A stretch of DNA of 64,000 nucleotides from an uncultured Collinsella sp. (GTDB taxonomy: Bacteria > Actinomycetota > Coriobacteriia > Coriobacteriales > Coriobacteriaceae). A program made the position numbers and the translations under genes. The notes under the pieces are model-generated. The model saw only the letters and a list, made by a program, of their open reading frames with translations. It had not been told where the DNA came from and searched no databases. How positions within the stretch are numbered: the stretch's first letter is position 1; each line of letters begins with the position of its first letter. Where the stretch lies: positions 107,281-171,280 of the forward strand of contig CATWSG010000002.1 of assembly GCA_958353395.1 (NCBI GenBank), written 5' to 3'. Below are positions 42,523 through 50,170 of this stretch, in pieces.

Positions 42523-43365
42523 ATGTCCGCCCGTAAAGCTCGCACGGAGGCGGCTGCCGCTGGCGCCGCCCCCGTTGACTCTGAGGAGAAGGACGTGAAG
42601 ATTCCCGTAGAGGCCGTCGACGATACCGAGGCCAACGAGGCCGAGGCCGCCGAGGCTGCCGAGAACCAAGTAGAGGATTCCAACAAGGAGGCGACGATGA
42701 CCGAGGACGAGATGGTGGAAGCCGCTATCCGCGCCGGTGAGGAAGCCGCCGACAACGACTTTAAGCTCAAGTTCGAGCAGGCCCAAAAGGAGCTTGCCGA
42801 CGTGCGTAACGAGCTCGATGCTGCGGCAGAGGCTCAGAAGGCCGCCGAGGACAAGGCAAAGGACGCCACCGAGCGCACCGCCCGTCTACAGGCCGACTGG
42901 GAGAACTTCCGTCGCCGCACCGCCAACGAGCGCATCGCCGAGCGCGAGCGCGCGACCGAGAAGCTCGTCACCGCGCTGTTGCCGGTGATCGACGATATCG
43001 AGCGCGCGATCGACCATGCCCGCAGCCAAGAGCTTTCCGACGACTTTAAGCAGTTCGTCGACGGCGTCGATGCGGTTCATGCCAAGCTGCTTGATGTGTT
43101 TGCGCACGAGGGCGTTGAGCCCATCGACCCCAAGGGCGAGGCGTTCGATCCGCTCGAGCACCAGGCTGTGGGCCGCGTCGAGGACGCGTCGCAGTACGAC
43201 GAGACCGTCAACGACGTGTACCAGAAGGGCTACCGCATGGCGGATCGCATCCTGCGTTCCGCCATGGTGACGGTGACCTACGGTGGCGAGAAGCGCCCCG
43301 CACCGGAGCCCGAAGCGGCGCCCGAGGATGCTACGGCCGATACGGCCGAGAGCACCGAGGAGTAA
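42523..43365 (+). CDS. grpE: Nucleotide exchange factor GrpE
   Basis: A 280-residue GrpE, the nucleotide exchange factor of DnaK. A long acidic, Ala/Glu-rich N-terminus precedes the coiled coil (FEQAQKELADVRNELDAAAE) and the beta domain with LEHQAVGRVEDAS and ADRILRSAMVTV. The ORF starts two bases after dnaK. An in-frame ATG at 42697 has a stronger ribosome site (AAGGAGG, 5 bp) and would give 222 residues, close to the usual size; both forms may be made. The acidic tail itself is encoded with typical codon use. Confidence 0.95.
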   Translation: MSARKARTEAAAAGAAPVDSEEKDVKIPVEAVDDTEANEAEAAEAAENQVEDSNKEATMTEDEMVEAAIRAGEEAADNDFKLKFEQAQKELADVRNELDAAAEAQKAAEDKAKDATERTARLQADWENFRRRTANERIAERERATEKLVTALLPVIDDIERAIDHARSQELSDDFKQFVDGVDAVHAKLLDVFAHEGVEPIDPKGEAFDPLEHQAVGRVEDASQYDETVNDVYQKGYRMADRILRSAMVTVTYGGEKRPAPEPEAAPEDATADTAESTEE

Positions 43366-43370
43366 TTGAG

Positions 43371-43402
43371 AAGGGCCCCGGGGCAACACCCGGGGCCCTT
43401 TC
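43371..43402 (+). terminator. Terminator or attenuator between grpE and dnaJ
   Basis: AAGGGCCCCGGG pairs with CCCGGGGCCCTT around a short loop, followed by TCT. It may reduce read-through from dnaK-grpE into dnaJ-hspR. Confidence 0.7.
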
Positions 43403-43473
43403 TGGCCAAGTGCCATATGACAGCATGAGCCGCCGTCCGCAGGGGCGGCGGGTGAAACAGGAGAGGAGCTACG

Positions 43474-44439
43474 ATGGCTGCAGGCAAAACCTTCTATGAC
43501 ATCCTGGGCGTATCCAAGAGCGCCTCCGACAAAGAGATCAAGAGCGCGTTTCGCAAGCTCGCGCAAAAATATCACCCCGATGCCGGCGGCGACGAGGCCA
43601 AGTTCAAGGAGATCAGCGAGGCCTACGAGACGCTTTCGGACGAGAAGAAGCGCAAAGAGTACGACCAGATGCTCATGTTTGGCGGCATGCCGGGCGCAGG
43701 CGGCGCGTATGGCGGAGGCTACGGTGCCGGCGCAGGTGCCAGCGGCTGGGGCGACATCTTCGACAGCATCTTTAGCGGCAACGGCGCCTGGGGCAGCGAT
43801 TGGGGCTCGGGCTTTGCCGGGGCTGCGGGCGCTGCCGGTGCCGGCGCGGGTCGCAGCCGTGCTCGCAAGGGCGGCGACCTGTCGCTGACCGTCGATGTGA
43901 CGGCCGAGGACGCGTTTCGCGGCGTGACGCACAAGGTCACCTATCGCATTCCCTCGACAGGCGAGCAGCAGACCATTACGGTCTCGGTGCCCGCGGGCGC
44001 GGTCGACGGCGGCAAGCTACGCTACAAGCGTCGCGGCGAGTATGGCGTTGCCGGCGGCGAGCGCGGCGACCTGGTCGTGACCACGCATGTGGAGGAGCAC
44101 CCGCTGTTTAAGCGCAAGGGTGCCGATGTGACCATGGAGGTGCCGATCTCGGTCTACGAGGCGGCGCTCGGCTGCACGGTTGATGTGCCCACGCCCGGCG
44201 GCGCGACGGTTCGTCTGAAGGTGCCCGCTGGCACCCAGACGGGCAAGAAGTTCCGCTTTAAGGAGATGGGTGCGCCCGACGTTAAGCACCGTGGCCGCAC
44301 AGGCGCGCTGCTCGTCGAAATCAAGGTACAGGTCCCCACGAACCTGTCCGATGACGAGCGCGATGCCATGACCAAGCTGCGCGAGGCCGACACGCGCGAT
44401 TATCGCGAGAAGGTCAACCGTTACAAGGCGACGTACTAG
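43474..44439 (+). CDS. dnaJ: DnaJ-family co-chaperone without zinc fingers (CbpA-like)
   Basis: A 321-residue J-protein. The J domain (FYDILGVSKSASDKEIKSAF, HPD in KYHPDAGG) covers residues 5-70, a Gly/Ala-rich stretch fills ~73-125, and two C-terminal beta domains follow (DVTAEDAFRG, VPAGTQTGKKFRFKEMG). The central CxxCxGxG zinc modules of classical DnaJ are absent, so it is a class B (CbpA-type) J-protein. It stimulates DnaK ATPase. GGAGAGGAG precedes the ATG. Confidence 0.94.
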   Translation: MAAGKTFYDILGVSKSASDKEIKSAFRKLAQKYHPDAGGDEAKFKEISEAYETLSDEKKRKEYDQMLMFGGMPGAGGAYGGGYGAGAGASGWGDIFDSIFSGNGAWGSDWGSGFAGAAGAAGAGAGRSRARKGGDLSLTVDVTAEDAFRGVTHKVTYRIPSTGEQQTITVSVPAGAVDGGKLRYKRRGEYGVAGGERGDLVVTTHVEEHPLFKRKGADVTMEVPISVYEAALGCTVDVPTPGGATVRLKVPAGTQTGKKFRFKEMGAPDVKHRGRTGALLVEIKVQVPTNLSDDERDAMTKLREADTRDYREKVNRYKATY

Positions 44440-44511
44440 GGCGGTCGTGGCGCACACCCGCGCCCGCGGGCTTATGATGGACGATAACGAGACGGAAAGG
44501 GGTCAGGTAGC

Positions 44512-44928
44512 ATGGCCGAGGACAATAGGAATAAACCGCTGTACATGATCAGCGTGGCGGCCGAGTTGACCGGCATGCATCCGCAGACTCTGCGCGTCTA
44601 CGAGTCCAAGGGCCTGGTGAACCCCCAGCGCTCGGGCGGCAACACGCGTCTGTATTCGCGTGCCGATATCGAGCGCCTGGAGCTCATCAACCAGCTGACC
44701 GACGAGGGCATCAACCTTGCCGGCGTGGTGCGCATCCTCGATATGAAGGAGCGTGCCGAGGAGCGCGAGCGCGAGAACGAAAAGCTCCGCGCCCGCGTGC
44801 GCCAGCTCGAGGACGAGCTGCACGAGTACAAGATGCAGAAGAAGATCACCGCCCTGGCCCCGCGCGACGGCTCAGTCAACCCCGAGCAAGTCATGCGCAA
44901 ACTTTTGGGCGCCGGCGGGGATCTCTAG
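44512..44928 (+). CDS. hspR: Heat-shock repressor HspR (MerR family)
   Basis: A 138-residue MerR-type regulator. The winged helix YMISVAAELTGMHPQTLRVYE at ~11-31 and the wing segment SGGNTRLYSRADIERL match HspR; a coiled coil (ERAEERERENEKLRARVRQLEDELHEY) follows. In actinobacteria HspR uses DnaK as co-repressor and controls the dnaK and clpB operons, which fits its place at the end of this operon and the motif shared by the two promoters. GAAAGGGG precedes the ATG. Confidence 0.93.
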   Translation: MAEDNRNKPLYMISVAAELTGMHPQTLRVYESKGLVNPQRSGGNTRLYSRADIERLELINQLTDEGINLAGVVRILDMKERAEERERENEKLRARVRQLEDELHEYKMQKKITALAPRDGSVNPEQVMRKLLGAGGDL

Positions 44929-45080
44929 GTTACGCCGTTCTGCCGAACGGCGTAACGGCTCGACGCTGCGCGACGTCCAGAGCGACAATTTGTCATTCAA
45001 AAGGCAAGGCATGACCAGAAGGTCTATGCCTTGCCTTTTTCATGCCAACTTGTTCGCTCTGGACGTCGCTCGCTGTCCGT
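44929..45080 (+). repeat. Covarying stem-loop element, copy C
   Basis: Hairpin GTTACGCCG/CGGCGTAAC (44929-44956), GACGCTGC, variable arm GCGACGTCCAGAGCGA (44970-44985), CAATTTGTCATTCAA, inner stem AAGGCAAGGCAT/ATGCCTTGCCTT with apex GACC-AGAA-GGTC (45001-45037), then TCGCTCTGGACGTCGC (45054-45069), a perfect 16-bp complement of the first arm, and CTCGCTGTCCG. First hairpin, inner stem and outer stem all differ from copies A and B yet remain paired. Confidence 0.82.
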
Positions 45081-45179
45081 CCCCTGCCTGCGGCGTCGCC
45101 TTGCTCCGGATGCGGTAGTCGTTGGTAGCCATTGGGGCCCCGCTCGCTGTCGTTGCCAAAACATCGACGTTGTTATGGG

Positions 45180-45208
45180 TAGCCATTGGGGACGTTCTTA
45201 AATGACTA
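45180..45208. repeat. Hairpin repeat family P5, copy 4
   Basis: TAGCCATT pairs with AATGACTA with one mismatch around GGGGACGTTCTTA. Confidence 0.55.
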
Positions 45209-45381
45209 GTCGAAAGGGACGCCCTTGCGCCAAATCTTCCGACCCACACTGGGCTCGTCCTTTACTTTACTGAGATAAAGTGAACGTGTAGATTCGTAAC
45301 CCACTCGCAACCGTTCTATGGCACGATATTGAACGAATGTATGCTATGCGCCCAAATCTCTTGGGCAGAGTGGGAGACAGT

Positions 45382-47682
45382 ATGGTCAAGCTGTACGAGG
45401 ACGGCATCTACCTGCGCGGCGGCAGCGAGGTTGTGCCTGCGGCCGAGGCTGCCGAGCGCGGTATTACGCAGACGCCCGAGGATGCCAAGCGTGGCACCAT
45501 CGCGTATTCGATCCTTCAAGCACACAACACGTCCGGCGACCCCGAGGCGCTCAAGATTCGCTTCGACGCCATGGCGAGCCACGACATCACCTTTGTCGGC
45601 ATCATCCAGACGGCGCGCGCCTCGGGCATGGAGCAGTTTCCGCTGCCCTACGTGCTCACCAACTGCCACAACTCGCTGTGCGCCGTGGGCGGCACCATCA
45701 ACGAGGACGACCACGTCTTTGGTCTCTCGGCTGCCAAGAAGTACGGCGGCATCTTCGTCCCGCCGCACATCGCCGTCATCCACTCCTTTATGCGTGAGAA
45801 CTTTGCCGGTTGCGGCAAGATGATTCTGGGCTCCGACTCGCACACCCGCTACGGCGCCCTGGGTACCATGGCCGTGGGCGAGGGCGGCGGCGAGCTGGCC
45901 AAGCAGCTGTTGCGCGACACCTACGACGTTGCCTATCCCGGCGTCGTCGCCATCTACCTCACGGGCGCCCCGCGCCCCGGCGTCGGCCCGCACGATGTGG
46001 CGCTCGCCATCATCCGCGCCGTCTTTGCCAAGGGCTACGTCAAGAACAAGGTAATGGAGTTCGTGGGCCCCGGCATCGCGAGCATGACGACCGACTACCG
46101 CAACGGCGTCGACGTCATGACCACCGAGACCACCTGCCTGTCGAGCATCTGGGCCACCGACGAGGACACGCACGCGTTTTTGGCCATGCACGGCCGCGGC
46201 GACGACTACCGCGAGCTCAAGCCCGCCGATGTTGCCTACTATGACGGCTGCGTCGAGGTCGACCTGTCGAGCATCAAGCCCATGATCGCGCTGCCGTTCC
46301 ATCCTTCTAACGGCTTTGAGATCGACGAGCTCAACGAGAACCTCGAGGACATCCTGCATGAGGTCGAGCTCGAGGCCGCCAAGATCGGCGAGGGTAAGAC
46401 GCACTTTAGCCTGCTCGACAAGATCGTCGACGGCAAGCTGCGCGTGCAGCAGGGCGTTATCGCCGGCTGCTCGGGCGGCAACTACGACTCCGTGGTCCAG
46501 GCTGCCCGCGTGCTCAAAGGCGCCAACACCGGCTGCGGCGAGTTCTCGCTGTCGGTCTATCCCACGAGCCAGCCCGTGGCACTCGAGCTTACACGCCGCG
46601 GCTATATCTACGACCTCATGGAGGCTGGCGCGATCGTGCGCACGGCGTTCTGCGGCCCGTGCTTCGGTGCCGGCGACACGCCTGCCAACAACGGTCTGTC
46701 CATCCGCCACACCACGCGTAACTTCCCTAACCGCGAGGGTTCCAAGCCGGGTAATGGCCAGCTGAGCGCCGTGGCCCTGATGGACGCTCGCTCCATTGCG
46801 GCGACGGCTGCCAACGGCGGCGTCCTGACGCCGGCGACCGACCTGCCCGAGGAGACTTGGGACGAGGCCTGCGAGTACACCTTTGACGACGCGCCGTACA
46901 AGAAGCGCGTGTACTGGGGCTTTGGCAAGGCGGAGCCTGCCGACGAGCTGGTCGAGGGTCCCAACATCAAGTCGTGGCCCGCGATGGAGCCTCTCGGCGA
47001 CGACATCCTGCTCAAGGTGTGCTCCAAGATCATGGACCCGGTCACCACGACCGACGAGCTCATTCCCTCGGGCGAGACGAGCTCCTTCCGCTCCAACCCG
47101 CTGGGTCTGGCCGAGTTTACGCTCAGCCGTCGCGACCCTGCCTACGTGGGCCGCTCCAAGGAGGTCGACGCGGTGGAAAAGCGCCGCGTTGCCGGCGAGG
47201 CAGCGGGCGACCTGGTGGCACTCGATGCCGAGCTTGCCAGCGTGTTTGAGGCGCTGACCGGCGCGGGTGTCGCGGCCGATGCCAAGGCGACTGAGTACGG
47301 CTCCATGCTCTATGCCAAGAAGCCCGGTGACGGTTCTGCCCGCGAGCAGGCCGCGAGCTGCCAGCGCGTAATTGGCGGCCTGGCCAACATCGTCCACGAG
47401 TACGCCACCAAGCGCTATCGCTCCAACGTGATGAACTGGGGCATGGTGCCCTTCCAGATGGAGGCCGAGCCCAGCTTTGAGGTGGGCGACTACGTCTTTG
47501 TGCCGGGTATCCGCGCCGCGCTCGATGGCGACCTGAAGGGCATCGCCGCCTACGTGGTGCGCGCCGATGGTGCGGTCGAGCAGATTGAGCTCTACATTGC
47601 CGATATGACGGCAGAGGAGCGTGCCATCGTCAAGGCCGGCTGCCTGATCAACTACAACAAGTTCAAGGCCGCTGCCGAGTAA
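45382..47682 (+). CDS. Aconitase-family hydratase (YbhJ-like)
   Basis: A 766-residue member of the aconitase superfamily, which uses a [4Fe-4S] cluster for hydration/dehydration. Segments include TNCHNSLCAVGGT, SDSHTRYGALGTMAVGEGG, IAGCSGGNYDSV and FCGPCFGAGDTPANNGLS, which provide candidate cluster cysteines and a substrate loop; the C-terminal swivel region includes FRSNPLGLAEFTLSRRDP. It resembles the YbhJ group more than housekeeping aconitase, so the substrate is unproven. The ATG at 45382 (MVKLYEDG) has GGGAGAC upstream; the ATG at 45337 lacks a ribosome site. Other TCA-cycle genes are not adjacent. Confidence 0.85.
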   Translation: MVKLYEDGIYLRGGSEVVPAAEAAERGITQTPEDAKRGTIAYSILQAHNTSGDPEALKIRFDAMASHDITFVGIIQTARASGMEQFPLPYVLTNCHNSLCAVGGTINEDDHVFGLSAAKKYGGIFVPPHIAVIHSFMRENFAGCGKMILGSDSHTRYGALGTMAVGEGGGELAKQLLRDTYDVAYPGVVAIYLTGAPRPGVGPHDVALAIIRAVFAKGYVKNKVMEFVGPGIASMTTDYRNGVDVMTTETTCLSSIWATDEDTHAFLAMHGRGDDYRELKPADVAYYDGCVEVDLSSIKPMIALPFHPSNGFEIDELNENLEDILHEVELEAAKIGEGKTHFSLLDKIVDGKLRVQQGVIAGCSGGNYDSVVQAARVLKGANTGCGEFSLSVYPTSQPVALELTRRGYIYDLMEAGAIVRTAFCGPCFGAGDTPANNGLSIRHTTRNFPNREGSKPGNGQLSAVALMDARSIAATAANGGVLTPATDLPEETWDEACEYTFDDAPYKKRVYWGFGKAEPADELVEGPNIKSWPAMEPLGDDILLKVCSKIMDPVTTTDELIPSGETSSFRSNPLGLAEFTLSRRDPAYVGRSKEVDAVEKRRVAGEAAGDLVALDAELASVFEALTGAGVAADAKATEYGSMLYAKKPGDGSAREQAASCQRVIGGLANIVHEYATKRYRSNVMNWGMVPFQMEAEPSFEVGDYVFVPGIRAALDGDLKGIAAYVVRADGAVEQIELYIADMTAEERAIVKAGCLINYNKFKAAAE

Positions 47683-47693
47683 CGTTGCTGTAC

Positions 47694-47765
47694 GCCCCGG
47701 ACACACCTTTCCCTCGTGCTCACGCGCTTCGCGAGGGTCGCCCGAGGGAAAGGTGTGTCCGGGGC
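47694..47765. repeat. Perfect 23-bp inverted repeat
   Basis: The arm 47694-47716 (starts GCCCCGGACACACC) is the exact reverse complement of 47743-47765 (ends GGTGTGTCCGGGGC), with a 26-bp spacer that itself contains CGCG-rich pairing. It lies 11 bp after the hydratase stop. Confidence 0.85.
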
Positions 47766-47817
47766 TACCGCGACGTTCTCGTTGGGTCTTGAGGGACGCC
47801 AAAAATAGACCTGCTTG

Positions 47818-47852
47818 ATGCCGCCTCTTTTTATTGGGGCGGCTTCTTTTTG
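47818..47852 (+). terminator. Rho-independent terminator downstream of the hydratase
   Basis: GCCGCC pairs with GGCGGC around a T-rich loop, followed by TTCTTTTT. Confidence 0.75.
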
Positions 47853-47858
47853 TCGAAA

Positions 47859-47893
47859 ACCACCACAAAGGTGCCTGTCCCCTTTGTGGTGGT
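47859..47893. repeat. Hairpin repeat family P3, copy 2
   Basis: ACCACCACAAAGG pairs perfectly with CCTTTGTGGTGGT around TGCCTGTCC. Confidence 0.8.
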
Positions 47894-47903
47894 CCGCGGT
47901 TTG

Positions 47904-48040
47904 TCTCGTTCTGTAACAGGTAGACCCTTATTTGCCGAGTAGTTGTTACAGATCTAGATAAACGGGCACCGCTGAACAATTCATCTCGATCCGTAACATC
48001 TGGACCCAAAAACGGCCGCTAGATGTTATGGATTGAGATG
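47904..48040. repeat. Hairpin repeat family P2, tandem copies 3 and 4 (left block)
   Basis: Two P2 hairpins (47904-47959, 47982-48040) separated by CGGGCACCGCTGAACAATTC. The whole unit is nearly repeated at 49857-49992, on the far side of the two membrane-protein genes. Confidence 0.8.
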
Positions 48041-48060
48041 GTGAACGCCGGGGCCGAAGA

Positions 48061-48095
48061 TCACCACAAAGGCTCCTGTCCCCTTTGTGGTGGTG
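48061..48095. repeat. Hairpin repeat family P3, copy 3
   Basis: CACCACAAAGG pairs with CCTTTGTGGTG around CTCCTGTCC. Confidence 0.75.
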
Positions 48096-48148
48096 GGGGG
48101 CGAGCTCGATGTTGCCGTGCTCGTTGAACGACATTCTAATGAGCGTCC

Positions 48149-48817
48149 CTACAGGATTTCATCCGGGCTGGCGGGTTTGGTTGTTTTGGGGATGCCGAGT
48201 TTGGATGACGCGAAATCGTCAACATTGTCCTTAATTCCGTCTTTGGTGTAGACAGTGACCATATAGGTGCTGTGTCCGAATTCGCCCTTGTCGCGTGTTG
48301 CCCAGGCATCCCAGTAGGCGGCCCCGTTTCGCCCTTTGATTTTTCCGACACGGCGGAGTTCTGTTCGCTTTAATTTCCGGTTGCTATAGATGGTTCGACC
48401 GGCTTCCGCGGTGAGCCCGCACTGTCCAAGCAGCTTGTCGAGGACTTGGTTCATGTGGCGCTCATCGGTGTTTGGTGCGTAGTCGTAGGCGAGGGTGATG
48501 GAGTCGAGTGGCTGGTCGTCGATCAGATAGTTTAGCGCCTGAGGTTCAAGGCAGAAATAGGGGGAGCATCCGTCGACCTTGCCGAGCAACGGTAACTTGG
48601 ACTGCCAACTTCCGGTGGGAATTGCATATTCGTAGAACACGCCACGGCAGACAAAGGAGAGCGAGGTGGCACGCGAGCCGGCGTCGATCATCCCGCAAAG
48701 ATCGAAGGGCGAGGCGATACCAAAAGAAAAGGGCGTGATGACGATAAGGAAGAGCATCACGATGGGTATGGCGAGAATGGCGATGACGTTGCGGCCGGTG
48801 GAATGAGACGGCTTCAT
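48149..48817 (-). CDS. Single-pass membrane protein of unknown function
   Basis: A 222-residue protein. A short basic N-terminus leads into one hydrophobic segment (about 10-32: NVIAILAIPIVMLFLIVITP), then an extracytoplasmic domain with four to five cysteines (FDLCGM, FVCRGV, DGCSPYFC, GQCGLT) that could form disulfides. It is not recognised. GAGGAGCGC precedes the ATG at 48817. It is divergent from another single-pass protein at 49052; the two are enclosed by hairpin repeats. Confidence 0.75.
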   Translation of the reverse strand: MKPSHSTGRNVIAILAIPIVMLFLIVITPFSFGIASPFDLCGMIDAGSRATSLSFVCRGVFYEYAIPTGSWQSKLPLLGKVDGCSPYFCLEPQALNYLIDDQPLDSITLAYDYAPNTDERHMNQVLDKLLGQCGLTAEAGRTIYSNRKLKRTELRRVGKIKGRNGAAYWDAWATRDKGEFGHSTYMVTVYTKDGIKDNVDDFASSKLGIPKTTKPASPDEIL

Positions 48818-48927
48818 ATGCGCTCCTCGAGACAAAGATCTGTTGAGGATAGGCAGAAATGGATATGTTCAGAGAACAATTCAAGTTTAATCTCATGGCG
48901 CGAGATGGTCGACCGTTAGCGTCGAAA

Positions 48928-48962
48928 ACCACCACAAAGGTGCCTGTCCCCTTTGTGGTGGT
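48928..48962. repeat. Hairpin repeat family P3, copy 4
   Basis: ACCACCACAAAGG pairs perfectly with CCTTTGTGGTGGT. It sits in the intergenic space between the two divergent membrane-protein genes, where their promoters should be. Confidence 0.8.
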
Positions 48963-49051
48963 GAGGAGCGCGCGGCTTCTTTTGGTAATAGTGTTAGCTG
49001 GCGGTATCATTAGTGCAGGTGGCGAAGGTTTGCATTGTGGGGTGTTTTGCC

Positions 49052-49723
49052 GTGAGCCGTTCTGCCCGTATTGGATTGATTGTCTTGGCGCTTGCGATCG
49101 CTGTGGTTGGCGCGGGCGCTGTCGGTATGGCATTTCTACCTGCTGCGGTGACGGAGCCGTTGGTCAAGCCTGTGGCTCAATCTGTCGAACTTCTGACCGG
49201 CGACGACAAGCCCGAGACCATTACCGTTGATTTTGATGAGCAGCCGGCTGTGCTGGGTATTAGCAATTATCCGAGTATTCAGCTTGGGGCCATGCGCTAT
49301 ACCACGGATACAAGCCTGATCGATAGGGCGTCCGAGCTACTCAAGGGCAAAACATTTAAGCGTTGGTACGGATATGCGTCCTATCGGGCAAAAGCGAACG
49401 ACATGGTTGGCGGATGCCACTCTTCCATCGAGCTGGACACTGCAAACGGCGCAAAGTTATGTGATGTCTCGTACGATCCGGGTTACGAGGGCAATGAGGG
49501 TCCGGGTATTTACATCATGGCCGGCGATGCAGCCTATGTCATGGAGGGCGACCAGGCCGAGCTCAACGATTTTATGGGTCAGTGTATCCAAGATGCCTAT
49601 GAACAGACCTGCTTGCCCGACCCGCAGACTGCACGCGATAGTGGGTCTGCCCGTATATGGCTCTTCGAGGATGAGATGCCCTGGAGCGGCGAATCGGGAA
49701 GCACGGGTTCGGCAAGTAAATAG
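49052..49723 (+). CDS. Single-pass membrane protein of unknown function
   Basis: A 223-residue protein with one N-terminal hydrophobic segment (about 7-27: IGLIVLALAIAVVGAGAVGM) and an extracytoplasmic acidic domain. Segments such as VSYDPGYEGNEGPGIYIMAGD and GGCHSSIELDTANGAKLCD suggest a folded beta-rich domain. It is not recognised and is not obviously homologous to its divergent neighbour, though both are similar in size and topology. The start is uncertain: GTG 49052 is chosen because the hydrophobic segment follows closely; a start at 49013 would add 13 residues. Confidence 0.7.
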   Translation: MSRSARIGLIVLALAIAVVGAGAVGMAFLPAAVTEPLVKPVAQSVELLTGDDKPETITVDFDEQPAVLGISNYPSIQLGAMRYTTDTSLIDRASELLKGKTFKRWYGYASYRAKANDMVGGCHSSIELDTANGAKLCDVSYDPGYEGNEGPGIYIMAGDAAYVMEGDQAELNDFMGQCIQDAYEQTCLPDPQTARDSGSARIWLFEDEMPWSGESGSTGSASK

Positions 49724-49731
49724 AGACTGCA

Positions 49732-49767
49732 ACCACCACAAAGGTACCCGTCCCCTTTGTAGTAGTT
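49732..49767. repeat. Hairpin repeat family P3, copy 5
   Basis: ACCACCACAAAGG pairs with CCTTTGTAGTAGT (two mismatches); nine bp after the 49723 stop. Confidence 0.7.
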
Positions 49768-49775
49768 CTCGGTTT

Positions 49776-49832
49776 GTCTCGATCTGTAACATCTTGGCCG
49801 CTAAAAGTGGGCCTGGTGTTACAGATTTAGAT
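49776..49832. repeat. Hairpin repeat family P2, copy 5
   Basis: TCTCGATCTGTAACA is mirrored by TGTTACAGATTTAGA. Confidence 0.75.
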
Positions 49833-49856
49833 TTTCGATTCGGGTGTCTTCTGTTT

Positions 49857-49992
49857 GTCTCAATCTGTAACAGATAGGGCCCTATTTGCCGAGTAGTTGT
49901 TACAGATTTAGATAAACGGGCGCCGCTGAGCATTTCATCTCGATCTGTAACATCTAGGATCAAAAATGGCTGCTAGATGTTACAGATCGAGA
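49857..49992. repeat. Hairpin repeat family P2, tandem copies 6 and 7 (right block)
   Basis: Two hairpins (49857-49914 and 49937-49992). The unit matches the left block at 47904-48040 almost throughout, including TTTGCCGAGTAGTTGTTACA and the spacer CGGGCGCCGCTGAGCATTTC. Confidence 0.8.
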
Positions 49993-50054
49993 CGGTAGTG
50001 CGCCTGGGCAGCGGCTGGCTGACATCTCAGTACCCTATCTCTTAATCACTCAGA

Positions 50055-50090
50055 AAATCTTATATATAGAGACTTAGATTTGTGTATAAG
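50055..50090 (+). promoter_or_regulatory. Heat-shock motif upstream of clpB (candidate HspR site)
   Basis: AAATCTTATAT-N5-GACTTAGATTT, then TGTATA, as upstream of dnaK with identical spacing. Likely HspR binding site. Confidence 0.65.
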
Positions 50091-50170
50091 ATTGTACAAA
50101 GCTGGCAACAATACTTCTCGAACAACGTGAAGCCGCCCCGTAGGGCGGCCGCCCCAAGAGAGGTGATTCC

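Larger units (their letters stand above)
44929..45381. other. Gap between hspR and the aconitase-family gene
   Basis: It holds covarying element C, a tail shared with copy A (CGCTCGCTGTCGTTGCC and ACATCGACGTTG, 45143-45173), a P5 hairpin (45180-45208), an ACTTTA-N5-ATAAAGT repeat (about 45265-45282) and a GCCCAA/TTGGGC hairpin (45349-45365). The promoter of the hydratase should be here. Confidence 0.6.
47683..48148. repeat. Repeat-filled gap, 47.7-48.1 kb
   Basis: No gene is seen. Contents: the 23-bp hairpin, the terminator, P3 hairpins at 47859-47893 and 48061-48095, and two tandem P2 hairpins at 47904-47959 and 47982-48040. Confidence 0.75.
49724..50170. other. Gap upstream of clpB
   Basis: No gene is seen in 447 bp. 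Hairpin repeats P3 and P2 occupy 49732-49992; the clpB control region with the dnaK-like motif occupies about 50030-50120; CGCCCCGTAGGGCGGC (about 50134-50149) forms a small hairpin in the leader. Confidence 0.7.

Noticed and set aside
45316..48009. An 897-codon minus-strand open frame
   Set aside because: It is the antisense shadow of the hydratase gene and also runs through intergenic hairpins.
49776..49992. CRISPR array
   Set aside because: The repeated pieces are palindromes with differing loops and irregular spacing, there is no uniform repeat-spacer pattern, and no cas gene is present.
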